Source of the DNA: Lateolabrax maculatus
Lineage: Eukaryota; Chordata; Actinopteri; Acropomatiformes; Lateolabracidae
DNA length: 64,000 nt
Direction of reading: 5' to 3'
NCBI GenBank assembly: GCA_031216445.1
Contig: CM062213.1
Coordinates: forward strand, 3,858,001-3,922,000
Under the pieces are notes generated by a model, which worked only from the letters and a program-made list of their open reading frames with translations, was not told the DNA's origin and did no database searches. Positions within the stretch are counted from its first letter, which is position 1, and each line of letters opens with the position of its first letter. Shown piece after piece: positions 1 to 15,000 of the stretch. A program made the position numbers and the translations under genes.

Positions 1-24
1 CCTTAAAATATTCTCAACACTCAC

Positions 25-3000
25 CTTTTCCGTGTCTTCTATGAGTGTGTAGACTTTGGGGTCAGCTCCAGGAACCATGAAATCTCCAAACAGAACAGGT
101 CGACAGGGCACAACCTCTTCAAAGCTGCAGTCAAACTCCTGAATGCAGTCCTTCAGGAGCGTGTTGAACCAGTCCCTGTCCTCAGCACACACCAGGCGGT
201 CCTGGAAAACCCTGCAGCTTTCGTGGTACCAAAGCTGCAGCAGCCGCAATTTGTCCTAAAATCATCAAAATAATGCTACTTTTGCATTGTGGATTTTGAG
301 ATGTATCTGTCAGTTCTTCCAACATTTATCTTTAGTCTGAATTTCTTCATACTTGATTATTCTAGTGCACCCATAATATTTGACACATCCTTTTTCAGGG
401 TGACATAAACCATACAGTACACTGCATACACTAGTTGCTTCAAATGGTCTTCAAATAGAATTTGCACAGTTATCCTGCTGTGGCACCGATTGTAAGTACC
501 TAATGGATCAAGTGACTAAACCTGGAAGGATATTCCAACAATGTATTTTATAATAGTAATTATGATTATGATGATGTCAAATAAATTTTATTTTGTTGGA
601 TCTGACTACCTCTATCTTTCCAGCCTCAGCCATGAGGATGCCCTGGAAGACTTTGGACAGGTCTCTGAGGTTGAAGGTGTAATGGGACTTGGCTGGAGTT
701 GGGAGGAGCTGGGAGGTAATGGTAGAGTAGACTTGGATAGTCGCGTCTACAAGAGGCTCATTCAGTGGCTGGATTGCTGGAACAGGTCCTGATGAAAAAC
801 CGCAGGATGGAAGAGAGAAGTGATAACATTAAGACATGAAATTCATGTGAAAATCTATTTACTGTATGAGTTTGAGGCAACGTTTTATCACAAGACACTT
901 CCACAAGCTCTGGTCAATTATTTGGTGCTTTAAAATGTGCTCTATGAATGAAAATACTGAATTTTTCAGATGTGTTTTGTATCTTCTTCTATCATATGTG
1001 CCATACTAACTTATGCTGACTGTTAAATTACACTTTACACACACACTGCATTCATTTCTATTTCTTTTCTCTGTGTCCCTGACTTACTGCCTGGTTCCTT
1101 TTTACTCATATTACCATCTGAAAGAGAACAAAGATTCAGTTAGAAAGTTTTTTTCACAAGCTAATATAATTATTCTCTACCCTGCAACACTTGTCCTGCC
1201 AGTAAATTTAAACACATTAGCAGCCCCAACTAACCCATCCAACTGCCCAGAATGGTGGAGAAAATCTTCTTCTTGCTGGCGTCTTCCATTTCAGTGAAAG
1301 ACAGGAAGTTGAAGTGGCGTGTGAAGCGCTGGGTGATGGGGTTACGGCCTCCACCTGGGGGTCCCATGGCACAGGCAAAATTGATGTCCACTATGTGCTT
1401 GAATGTCCCTGTGGAAAAAGGACAGGAAAACAAAAGAGAAGCTCAACAAAACCCAAATCTATATATTAAAAACATAACAATTAATATCACACCCCAGCAA
1501 TGTACTATTAGTGCAGTAAGACAATAAAGGGCTCTAGTATTCTCACCTATCTGTTTCCTGTCATACCAGCCTCCATGGTCCATCCACTGCCTCAGCAGTT
1601 CAATAGGAGGCTGAGCACCATACGTCTCCAACATGGGCATGTTGAGGTCATCAATGAAGAAGATGAAGTGCTTCCCTATTGGAGGTCCAAACACACCTTT
1701 CCGCCTGACACATGCATCATTGAAATGGTGAGTGACAAACATATTGTTGTATTTAAATGTGTAGTTGGATGGACAGTGTACAGTAGAGCAGGCATACCTT
1801 TTGTCTAGTTTACTGTCGATGTAATCTTGAGTCTGGTTGGCTGAGGTGCGGGCAGAGAACATGAGGAACTGTGTGATGTATTCAGCAGGCATGTTCTTCA
1901 GCAGCTTGTCTGACATGGTCAGGGTCTTTCCTGTGCCAGTTGGCCCAATACAGAGCACCTGGATCACACACACAGACAAATATTATTGTAAGCTAATGGT
2001 GCATTTCCTGGGAATGACAGCATTTAAATGTGAAGCATTTATTATTGGATATGGGTTCAGTATAAAATGTCATACATACAGTTTTTACCCTTTTTTTAAT
2101 GTTTATTTCAAACAGAAGTGTTTGTACACAGATGTGTGAAGTGAAGTGTGAAGTTTAGCTACAATCAAAGTACTCACAGGTTTCTTATTGGTCAGAAGCA
2201 TATCCATGAGGAAAGACATTCGCACTGTGTCAGCAGTGGGAACGATGATGTCAGCATAATTTGTCTCTGGGGTGATTACAACTCTCTTGGCAGATTCCAT
2301 CCAGCTGACCCACTGGACCTGGAGTACAGGCACAAAGATGATTGAGTGAAAAGCAAAACTTAATCTGACGGTCTTGGTTGCATGAAATAAAAAAAATATG
2401 ATTATGCATCATCTGTTTACTTTTCTTTCAACATCTTCATCGTCATCCTCCGGGTTACTAATCCCTGCATCATCAAGCCTGTAGTCATACACCAGGGCTG
2501 CCTCTGGAAAGCATAGCTGAATCTGGAGGACAAATAGATTTACATTGATTAAAATATACATCTGTCAAGAAATAATCCAGCTATCAATACAAATTACATT
2601 ACAAATAAATTGGTGTTGGGATGCTAAAGCAGATATTACCTTCTCTTCTGCCATCTTGTTCTTGAGCCAGGCACTGAAGCGCTTACAGCTGGCTGCGTCT
2701 CCTGAGGCGCCTACACTCCACACCAGAGAGAAAAAGAACCAGGGCTCAATCAGCTCCTTCAGACGGTCCAGTTTCTTTCGGGGCAGTGGTTTCTCACCCT
2801 ACGAGACAATAAAGGATTGATAAGGGGATCACAATCAGCAAAAATCACATATACTAAAGGGTTTTTCCATCAACTTAAAGGTGAACTCAGTAACTTCCTA
2901 CGTTGTTGTTGGAATGCAGCGAAAATATTTCTGACTAGTAAGATCGTCAATTGACCATACAATTGGATATGAAAATAATGGATTAATTTAAATAACATTG

Positions 3001-6000
3001 CTTTTTTTTAAGATAACTCAAAACCTTATGTTTTAAACACAAGGCTGAAACTGCTACGAGTTTTTGAGTTGCTTCAAACAGTGTATTTGAACAGAAATCT
3101 ATATATATATATATTCATTTAATGGGGATTATTCTAACACAGAAACGCTGCACACACCTCTTTAATGTTGAAGGGACTGAAGAAGCAGTCCATGAGTTTG
3201 AGCAGACTACAGGTAAGGTTGCTGTCCAGGGATGTGATGACCTCCTTTACTGATGTGCGGACAAATGTGATGGAGTCCTGGGTAAAAGTACAGAAAAATA
3301 AAAAGCAGTACAGTGTTTAAATAATCATAATCTACTATAATGAAAGGCCCTAAGATTCCCTGCAGGTCTGTATCAGTTATGTCTCCCCTCTCACCTGCAG
3401 GAATGTGGCAAAAAGGGAGGTGAGCTGCTCTGTATATGGTTTCAGGGCTTCAGGGACCTGCTTCAGCCAGCACTCTGTAAAAGGGATGAGGCCCAGAATA
3501 CTGGGCTCCAGGTAGACCATACCGCAGCGAGACACTGTGGCTGGAGACGCCACCGCCAAGTCTTGCACCTCAAACATCATGGTCATCACCTTCAGGAAGA
3601 AGCCACAAAATATCAGTGACAGAAAAAAACACAGGGACAAAAAAATAAGACTGTGAAAATTGAATCTTACATCAGTTAGCTTGATGATTTCCCCAGAGCT
3701 GAGGCACAGTTTTTTGTTGTCATCCAGCACAGTGTTCATGTTCTCAATCCACACAGCATCCACTGGCCCATCAAACATGTACCACTTTTTCTCTTTGTCC
3801 ATGGATGCTGCACCTCCACGGATAAGAGATGAGAGGATACCATCTGTCCTGCACGGGGAGAGAAAAAGGCAAAGTGTGTGAGTAAAGTGTAAATCTGACT
3901 TTTTTTATCTTGTTCTGAAGTTTGTGTAGAACAAAGCATCACTTACCACTCGTGTGTGAGCAAGTCGTACTCCCCGTAGAGCTGTCCCATGGTGATAGAC
4001 TTGGGGTTGAGGACATATGTGTGAATCGCCTCGTACACACCGCCACTCACAGAGGGCTGGCCTTTCAGAGCTGTTATTGCAGCACCTAGTATCTCATAAC
4101 ACTAACACACATGCAACAGTAAGACTTACATACAGCACTATACATTGCAAAACAAGCATCGCTGTAAACAATATAGTGACGAAGGAAAAGACTCACCTTG
4201 GTTTTACCTGATCCAGAGGGTCCCACCAACATCAGGCCGTGTCTCACCACAGTGGTCTCATACAGCTGAATACATTTACTAATATATCCTGCAAAGACCA
4301 CAACACTGTCATCTACTCATCCCAAAAATACAGGTAACTGAATATCTGCTTCCAGAAACACTGACCATCCACATCTTTGAGGTTCTTCTGGGTGCAGACC
4401 TTACGCAAGGACTCATCGAGCGTGCCATAGTTGATTGGCTCCTGTTTTGTCTTAGGGAAAAGATCGGACACAATGCCGTTGAAGAGCTTCAGGTCATCCT
4501 GTAAAAACTTTGGTACATTGACATCTTGAATGGCCCGCAGACAGATCAACTCCTGGGAGACAGCAACATTGCAGAAGAATTAGATATTATTTGGACAGGT
4601 AGAGTTTTTCAAACTCAAACTTTGTGTTATGTTTTCTTTCTAAAAGAAACATTTCTAACCTCATTCATGTCTGGATTTTCTCTCTTCAGGTTCCCGGCCG
4701 CTGAGATCACAGTCTTTACAGCTCTCATACCAAAATCATAATGATCCTTTATATAAACAAGAGCAAAATCAGCACATCTTTGTTATTCTTATAGACATAC
4801 ACATCTTAACTATGTGTTGTATGCTAGTATTTTACATTCTTTTTGTAAAATTAAAAGGTTTAAAAACATTATGTCTGTAACAACAAACAGTTTAACTTGC
4901 TTGTTCAGTATCACATACACCCACTTCCCTGGACAAATAGCACATTTTCTTGGCAGACAGAAATGTATGTGACCAAAGTGATTCTAATTCTGATCTCCTC
5001 TGAATCAATACGGTACCTGAGCGCTAAGCTGTTCAGAGGAGAGCTTGAAAGTGGTGGTGATCTTCTTGGAGAGGACTTTGGCATCACTGAAGCCAAATGA
5101 GTACAAGGAGATCTCAGCTATCATAGCATAGTCCGGTACCATCATGGCTACAGGACGAAACAGGGCCTGTAGAAGATATAATCTCGTTTGTTGAAGCAAT
5201 CTGCTTATCTTCAGTGTTAAAGTTTCAAAATCAGTTTATCATTTCAAACCTTGAGATTGTCAGGCAGTTCAGTGCGTCCAGCGTAACCGGGATTCATAGT
5301 GATGAATACAGCGCAAGAAGGGACAAGAGGGATCTCCGCCCCCTCAAACACAAACCGCTCTGCCTAAAAACACAACATACACACAATTTTACTTGCAGTA
5401 AGATTTGTCGCTTTCAGAATTTTAATTTTTGACATAATTGACTTTAATTCTTTAAAATGCATTTCAGTGCTTCAGTTGGCCAACAAACTTTCTATATTGG
5501 TAAGAAGTGTAAATGCTTTGTATTTAAAGCATTATTCTAAAAATTGAACTATTGTAAAAACTAGCAATACATGATACTGAATGTTTTACTAATATTATAG
5601 ATAACTTACGTTGTCATTTATAGCAATACAACCATGTAACGTGCTAATTTATTAGTACCTTATTGTGTTGGTTTTTAACCAACACTATAAGGTAATGCTC
5701 TGAAATGGCTCCAAGATGTGACATGTATTTAACTCAGACATAGGAAACATGTTAAATTTACTGAAGTATAACATTTTTCAACATTTTTGTTTAAAAAAAA
5801 GCACAATATATTCACACAAAATGGAAATACTCACTGTACATATGCACAGTACTTGTACAACTCGGGTACTAGAATAATACAGTGTACATTTCTAGAGAAT
5901 CAGCTTCTCACCCTTTGCTGTTGGGCCTTTTGTATAGTGGTGATCTGTTGTGCCACCACAGACAGCACTTCCACATCAATACGATTAAACTCATCAAAGC

Positions 6001-9000
6001 ATGCCCAGGCCCCAGAGCTGTAAAATAGAAGGCAGGTGGCGGAAGGTTTGTAATATTTCATACCAAAACTGACATTTTATCACACTTTAGTAACTGCCTC
6101 TCACCTGGCCAGCCCTTTGAGAAACTTGCCCATAGCAATGAAGTCCAGCTGATCAGAGCAGTTGAAAACAACTGTCTGGATAGCCAGAGCCTTTCCCAGA
6201 TCTTTTGTGGTTTCTGTCTTTCCTGTCCCTGCTGGACCTGCAGGAGCCCCTCCAAACTTCAGGTGTAGAGCCCCTGTTAGGGTCAAGTAGCATCTGAAAG
6301 AGGCAGAGAGTGGTGTATTCAAAAGAGTATATGACATTCAGGAAAAACAGAGTGGACAAGATTAGACTCAACGACTACCTGTCAGTGAGCGGGGTGATGA
6401 CCAGACGTCCGGAGTTACCAAGGTACTCATATCCATACAAAAACTCTGCATTCACTGCGCGGATGTACAAGTCATCTTTTGCCCAGTAATATCTACAGAC
6501 AGACACAGATCAGTATCTCATTCTGCACCCACAGTATTTCAGAATGATAGTACAATGGACCCCAACTTCAGGAGTGACAGCAGTAGAATCTAAAATATTC
6601 ACAGAACAACAAAACAAATATATAGATAACCTGAGCTGGCTGATCCACTCAAAGTCATTGATACTTGAGACCTGCTGCTCCACCAGTTTGGCTGCAACAT
6701 CTTTAGCATGAACCTCTATGACGATAAGGGCAGACAGCACGGCTCGTTGCATATTAGACAGACGTCCTCTCACCAGCTGCACTAAGTCACCCAGCTTCAG
6801 AAACAAAAGAAAAACTGTCAGTAAACAGTGTGCACACTGTTTAGTGCAAATGTTTCACAAATTATGGATATGTTATTTAATATTGGGCCATGAAACCTGT
6901 GTCTGTAGTTGGGGGTAAAGGCGGCTGGCCATGTCTCCCTGCTCCAAGGCCTCAGACACCTCAGCAGTCCAGAAGACCTGGCAGCCAGCTATCACCACTT
7001 GACCAGGCCACAATAACACCCACTCTACACGCAGTTGCTGAGGGGTCAAAAGAGCACACACAGATCTTACAAAAACTCACTGATTGTACAAACAAGCGAT
7101 ACAAGAGCAGATAACACTTTAAAAACATCAAAATGAGGGTCAGTGTTGCAGACCTCAGGGTAGACTTTCAGTGAGCGGTCAATGTTATCTCTCAATGTGG
7201 CCTTCATGGATTTTTCGACATCCCTGAGCCACTCCTCCACATTTCCAGTGGGCCACACTGGCAGGGCCAGCTTCACCTCCTCCCCTTCTCCAGAGTACAT
7301 ATGTGTGATCTGTAGATCTGACTGGAATTGAAGCTGAGAACCAACAGAAGTCTCAGTCGCATGTGGTGTCCATGATATATTTTCAGTAATATATGAGCAG
7401 AGTATTTGTAATGAAAAAACAGCCAGAACAAACCTGTGCAATGTTCTCAAAGCATTTGCGCAAGTGTGGTTGTACAGCAGTAGGATCTTTGGTCTGGGAC
7501 AGAATCTCCAGGAGCTCATCATCTGACAGGAAGTAAAACCTAAAACAAACACTCACTGTTCAGTACATTGTACTAAGTCTGCGTAATCAACAGTGTGTCA
7601 TAATTTAGCAGGAAAACTAATTTCCGGCCAGAAATCTTCCACAGACCACTGACTATCTGGTTGTTGTACATTGTTGTTGATTCAAGAAACCTTCCACCAT
7701 TTATAGCAACCAAAGCACATTTCTTTAGCCATTTGCTGTTGGCGAGGAGGTGGTATCGCATGAAAAAGTGACATCAACGTATACCCTCTACAGGGAATGG
7801 TATGTGGAATCGAAAGACTGCTAAATCTGTTATCAACGATGTGTGTCAGGAGAATTTCAGGACCCTTTCAGTGAGGCTTACCTGGGGAAGGAGCCTCGTT
7901 TTGTCTCCAAGTACTCACTGAGACCTTTCTGCACCTGTTCCAACAGTGCGTTGCACTCTTTCAGTTTGTCTAGTAGACGAGCATCTGGACACAGCGCAAT
8001 CACCTAGAGATGAACACAGAAACACACATTAACAGTTTACAATAAACATTTGAGTATCATAATCATCTAGCTCTACGCCCATCCCTGTATAACAACAAAA
8101 CCTTTGTCCTTTAATATGAAGGGCTATGAAAACTCTGACCTTTCGATTATTAAAGGCACTTTTCATGACTCTCCTCCATGTTTGTTCCATTTGCTGGTAT
8201 CTTTTTCCCTCCACAGGCAGCTGCTGGTTGATATCATCAGAGCTGAAGATGGGCTCCAAGTAGAGCCAGGAGCGCTGGCACGTCAGCCACTCCTCCAGCA
8301 CGTCCTGAAAGCACCAGAAGAGGGCAGTAGCACAACATAAGACACAGCATGATAATGGTACACAACACAAGACCATAAGTGAGTGCGTGTGTCTGTGTGT
8401 GTGTGTGTCTGTACTTGAGTCATTCTCAGCTTGCTCTCCCAGGTGTTGATGCGTCCCTCAAAGGTTTTTTTGAAGGGAGAGAAGGACATGCTCTGCGTCA
8501 TGACAATGTGGTCATCCAGCAACTGGGACGCTTCATCTGGGCTCTTCAAGATGTAGGTGCCCGTCTCCTTGTAGGGCAACACATCAAAGACTACTGTCGA
8601 CCACTCTAGTTCCATCTTTTCCAGGGCCTGTGAGAGGTGTAAAAAAAAACATAGCAGCCACCAATTATAATGCAGATATTCACACACTGAGAGTGTGCAT
8701 CATCGAGAAAAATTGAGTGGAGCTGCTTTAAACTAAAAACACATGAGTCACTTGTTGCTGTTTCGCCATCATTTTGTTGATGTAACACCTGTCTCAAGTG
8801 CTCCTATTGTGAAATATTTCATGCAAAGGATAAAAATAAGCTACCCAAATCTCACAGTTCCACAGTGACATATCCTGTATAAAACAAAACTTAACACTTT
8901 ATAAAACACTGTATTTAGAGAATGACAATTGTTCAAAGGTACCTGTTCAATGGTGTACTCTTTCCCAGCCACTTCACCCACATGAGCTATGTCATTCACA

Positions 9001-12000
9001 TGGTTCTGGAGGCCAAGCTCCAGGCAGCGGGAGAAGGTCAGGTTGGCTTTGGGCTTGACTTTCATCTGAATGCGTTCTGAAAGCATGTCCCAGTGGCGGC
9101 TCCTCATACCCGGGTTCCTCAGGCCCTGAATCAGAGGGATGTGAGGACGGAAGTCCTCGATCTTGCTCTTGATTACAGTTGCCACCATCTGGCAGTCTGG
9201 TGTTGTGTAAGACAAAATAAACAGGCCAGGAATAAAACACGTGAGACAAATTAACAATCACAATTCACTTTGTCGAGTTTGAATGGTGACAGATGTGTCA
9301 CCTACCAGGAATGTCCTTGAACTGTTTAATACATTTGTGCATGGTCTTGTGGGCATCGGTAACATTGCGCTCAAGCTGCTCAGGGTCGATGGAAGACAAT
9401 GGGTCATTGAGCCAGCTCTCATGACAACGTAGCCAATCAGAGGTGGTACTCCAGAGGTCTTTAAAGGGCTGGAAGTCCTTTATCAGCTTCTGAAGACGAT
9501 CATACTGTAACACACATTTACATTTCAGAAAAAGCATGACAAATGTGTATTCTTTCCCAATCTTTTTAACAATTCAAAACAATGGGGAATAATATGGAAT
9601 CTGGGATGACAAAATGTATCTCGAGATCATGTTGCTGGATGGATTCTCTTTCACTTACATTAGTGACAGGAAGACCAAGCAGACGTTCTCTGCTGTTGTA
9701 GGTTTGAGACATTGTCTGGCAGTCCTTAAGTTGCTTGCTTATACGCCTGACCTCGTTGGCCACCTCATGGGCATGAGCAATACTTCCATGGCCCGCAAAC
9801 CCAGCAACCAGCATCTATAAACACAGTTGTGGTGATTTAAAACCAAATAAAATCAGCTTACTTTGCTGAACATGAATATTTAAAACGCAATTGACAAAGA
9901 TCTGTCTAGACTGGATGATTTGTGAGATTGTTGACACAAGTTAAGGCAAGACAGCTCACTAAAAGACCTCTGAAAAAATACAAATCATAATGGAGGTCTA
10001 CTTTCAGACGCGTTCAAATGAGGCTGTGAGTTCAGGAACATATATGGAAATTCACTGAAAATCTTTTGGTAAATTGCTGTTAAACAAAAAACCTAGTTGG
10101 CTCCACTGACCTGTAGAGAGTCTAGGTGTTCCTCAAAGTTGTTCTGGTCGACCAGTTGGATCTTATGGAAACGCTCCTCGTCCTCCGCATTCTGGACAGT
10201 GGCTACTTCCATCTGGCTGATTATCTTTTCAGGCCATCCAATAGCTGTCCACCTGCACATATAAATAACTATAAGCAATCACTATAATAACTCTTCAGTT
10301 CCCTATATTCACTCTAACCACTACAAATCACTCTTAATCCCACATCAGAGAGTACAAATTTAATTTTAGATTAGTTTTTAAAAAAACCACATGATGATTT
10401 TACACTTACTTTTTATTAAAATCCACGTCTGAGAGACAGTAGCAAAATTCTTCTATTAGCTCATAGTCTGACAGGGTTTTGTCAATGAGTTCCTGTTGTA
10501 GACAGGTTGAAAAAACAATCAGATTTATGGACAAAGTAACCCTTCATATGACACATAACAAAAATAGCCAGTTCATGCCAATCAATGTGCACCTTGTAAC
10601 TCTTGAGCTGTTCTGGGATTTGCTTCATCCAGTCCCTCTTCTCAGTCAGTTCCTCAATGCTGTTGGGCTTCTCACGTAGCTTTCTGCTCGTTATGTTGCA
10701 CTCTTCACATGCCTACGCACACACAAGATAAAGACTCATTATGCGATTTCAAAAGGCAGGAAAGGGTCACCTATCAAGTAAATGTAGGTCCTGTGTAAAA
10801 AAAGAAGGTGAAAAACTCACATACAGTACACACTGAATAATTAAGTACTATCTTTATCAGTGTTTTCTGGCCTCCAAACAAATGACTTACATCATCAACC
10901 TGCTTGCGTAGCTTCCTAACGAGGTGGTCCAGCATTGCATTGGCCAGAGCCTTTCTTTTATTACAGAGAGCCTGACGTACAGCCTCCACACGGACAAAAA
11001 ATGGACCGATGACAATGGAGGACGGCAGGGAGTGTTCGAGCCTTTCCTTGTCTTTGAGATGTTGTTCCACCTCTTTCTTTACTTCTTGGGATGTCAGTTC
11101 TGCTTGCATGTAAGATCTGACAGAGAAGATGTTAATGATTCCACTTACACAGGAGTGTTTGCTGAATGGATCATACATCTGATTTACCCACATCCTTGAA
11201 GTTGTGGGAGAACCTGCAAACGTAATTTTAAACACTTACTTGAGAAGGGTTTCCATGTCCAAATTGTGTAGCTCTAAGTGTGTCTCATATTTAGCAGCAT
11301 AAGCCCTGAGAGGTATGGCTGCTTGTTTCACAGCATTTCGGACCTTCTCTCTCAGCTCAATTACTTCTGGTTCCCACAAGTTCACTGACTCGAGCAACAG
11401 ATCGGCACTGATAAACAACTTCTGCATCACAAACTGGCATGGACAAGAGATCAAAAGTTAAAGCCTAAACATCATTGTCACTTAGAGTATACCTGTTATT
11501 ATGAGCCAACATGAACACGTTTAACATTTCCATTTTAAATGTAATGCTCTGTGTTTCAGGGGACAGAAGATTTTATTTTACCTTATCAAGCTGTGGTACG
11601 TTGTACGTAGCCAGAATGCCTTTATCAAACAGGTTAACGATAGACGTCTTAAAATTGTCCAGAGGAGTGCTGTATTTAACCCCAGTCTGATCCAGAACCA
11701 AGTCCACCAGGAACAGAGGGTTCTTCTTTGGCCTAATTATAGAGAATGGAGTAACATTACCAATGCAAAAAGATTATGTCACACTCACAATCAAACACTC
11801 ATTATAAGTTAACTGTGTATACAATGTATAACTCACTCTAAGATATAGTAACAGAATAAGAAAGTATGGATGCATATGAGCACAAAGTGTACGAAGATGT
11901 TTATATAAATGTGAATGTGTGCCCATGTGTGCTTATACGATATGTGCAAGTGTATGCTATCCTACTTGTAGGGGCTAGTGATAAGGCTGTCCCCCCAGAC

Positions 12001-15000
12001 CAGGTCCTGAGGACATGTCAGCACACTGTGGCAGGCGTCCAGCACCAGCTGAGTCAGGCTGACCAGCGAGTTCCGTACTAGGAAGCGCAGGGAGTCCTGC
12101 AGGCTGAAGCGCACCACAGTCATCAGTCTGTACAGCTTGGACATCTTGTACGTCTCCCAGTGAGACTCGTTCACGTTGTACCAGCCTGGGCCAATACTCC
12201 CCAGGTTGGAACGGATGCTGTTGCTCAGCTTGACCATCCACGCCTGCCTAAGAAACAAGCTTATCTGGAGAAGGAGGAAAAGATTTGATGCTTCTGTTTT
12301 CGTCTGAAATTCAGGTGTCTTCTTCATCTGCAAGGTTTGTCTTTCTGGTAATTCCCAGTTAACATTAACAACAAAATCTATCCATAGTTAAATTCAAATG
12401 AACGGGATTTGTACATGTCTTTTTTTTACCAGTAGCATAGCAATTTAGAATGAAAGAATAGTTTCTTTTGGAAATGGTTTGACCACAAATGAGCTGCAAT
12501 TGAAAATCAAACGATGCATTCAAATATTTATTTAAAAAAATGAATACAATACAACAATACCTGAGTCTGCATTTGAGACTGGATGACTTCAAACTCGTCC
12601 AGTCGCAGTGGTTTGATCGAGGTGACATTGAACAGTCTCATGGTTGCTACTTTGTTGCACTCAGACCGTATATCAGATAATACACAGATGACCTCTTGCT
12701 TTGTTAGCAGGGAACAGAAGACAAAAGCAGCTTTGCTCTCCTTATAGGCAAAGTTAGGAATTTGAACCCACCCTGTACATATATAAAACAAAGCAGTGGT
12801 TAGATTCTGAGGGCGAATTTCGGGTATTAGGTGGCAATACATATCTTTAATCCTGACCCCATTGACTCAAACAAGTGTATACAAGGCCAACTGCCTCACC
12901 TTTTTGCGGTGCCTCCTTTTGTGGCAGGGTGATGTGTGAAAAGTCCTCTGGGTGGCTCATCACTACTTTGTCAAAGGTCATGCGGTTCATAGTACGGTCA
13001 TATTCCAGTTTGACCTCCTTCTCCAGGTCCCCTATACACTTTTCCCGACTGCACACATAATATTCCCTTTAATTATCCTATTAGTTAGTTAATATTTAAC
13101 TCAGAAGGATAAATTATAAACAGATACATACTGAACAAGAAGAAAATGACAGCAGTAATACGACACTGACATTACTCACATTATCTGCCTGAGCCCAGGG
13201 GCTGAAAGGACATGTGTTTTCATACGCTGGAGACTGTGAGTGTCAAGAAATGGTGTTCCCCTCCAGATAGGCATGCAGTCCACAGACAAGTGGTAGAGAA
13301 GTAAAGCCTCTGTGTTCTCCCTCCAGCACAGGGCAAAGTGGATCCGTTCCACAAAGACACGTGGGTCCTCAGCACAGAATAACAATCTGATCCTGGGTAC
13401 CCAGTACTTAGAGCCTGCTAGCATGGCATTAACTCCTGTGCATCAGAGGGAGATGGAGATGGAAGGTATACATACATACATGGTCAACATGATAAACAGA
13501 CTGTGAAAAGGGAAATTATAAGACAATACAGTGTCATTATAGTTAAAAGACATAAAACCTACCAGGAGATTTGCCCTTTTTGTGCATTCCTACAGGATTT
13601 CCTTCTTCATCTGTCAGTTTAGTGTTTTGGTGAACCTTCTGCACCAGGTACTGGCATTTCTCCTTACAATAGTCAAGAACCCCAACTAAATGCCAGCTGT
13701 ACTCCAGGGAGGAGCTTTTTGGGTCATCTTTAAAAGAGAGAAAAGAGAGTAACCATCGAAGAACAGAATAGTATCTCTCTATCTATCTCTGTTTACACAG
13801 TATATTTCTGAGGACACTTTACCAGAAGCCATCTTGTCATCTGTAGGCAGCAGGGCTTTTGCAGGAATGGGTTTTCGGTCAGGTGATCCCTCAGCATCGC
13901 CCAGGGCAAGCCAGTCTTCTGGAGTCCGGCAGTCGTATTCCTCATTGTCAAATATCTAAGGGAGAAAAACACAGAAAATGTGAGTGTGGTGTGGCACTGT
14001 GCCCCAAAATGTGGGATGTAATGGTAATTGGGAACCAAAATGCCACAGAAAAGACTGCAGCAGTGACAGACTCACCTCCAGGGGGAGGTAGGGTGACACA
14101 GGACTGTCTGGTGCAGTCTCATGCTCATCACTACTGCTCTGATGTCTTGGCAATAGGAGATTAGAGTATATGCCTTTTTCTGCCAGGAGCTGCTCAAAGT
14201 CTAAGTTCAAGTATTCCCTTCGACGTCTATAAGAAAACAATATAAAACAGTATAAAGAAGTCTTATCAACAGGCAGTTAAAATAAACCAATTCCTGGACC
14301 CCACTAAACCAGCTAATGTACAATAAGAGAAAATCATTAAATATGTACTGTATGATCGAAACTCAGTGTTTTACTCACTTAGAGTATGTGGAATACGCTC
14401 ACTACAGGAAATAAAATAATGAACTTCTGTCATACGTGGTGCACACAAACAGTACAAACCTCTCAATCTCCAGCTTGCGGGGAATCTGGCCAGGGATGGT
14501 TTGGTAAGGCATCTGGACCTTGGGTTTATCTCCGCCACGGCAGAAATAAGAAGTCTGTGTTTGCTGTGAGGTGGGTCCATACTTATCCTTTTCAACAGGC
14601 TTGCACTGACCAGATGAAGTCTTGAAGGTTGTAACTACGAATAAAGATTTTACCCACAGCGTATAAGATGTTGTGTATATGCTTCTCTTATAATAATAGT
14701 TTGCATAACAGAAATAATGACTTAAAAGGCCTAAAAGTGAGCCTAAAAATGTCATGTAATACATATCTCACCTGTTGCTGTGTTGCGATCACTGAACTCG
14801 AGGATGGATCGGCCCTGTGACTTCTGCTGGATCGCAGGTCCCGCTGTACAAGACTAAGCAATAAACAGGTTTTTAAGACATAGCAGACGCTCAGTATGTT
14901 GCATGGGCTTCATAATAAAAAGAATCAGAGTAAAATGCATGAGCTTATGTGCTTTTACCGGGAACTTGAATGAAGTGATGATATCTGAGTAGAAGCCCCT

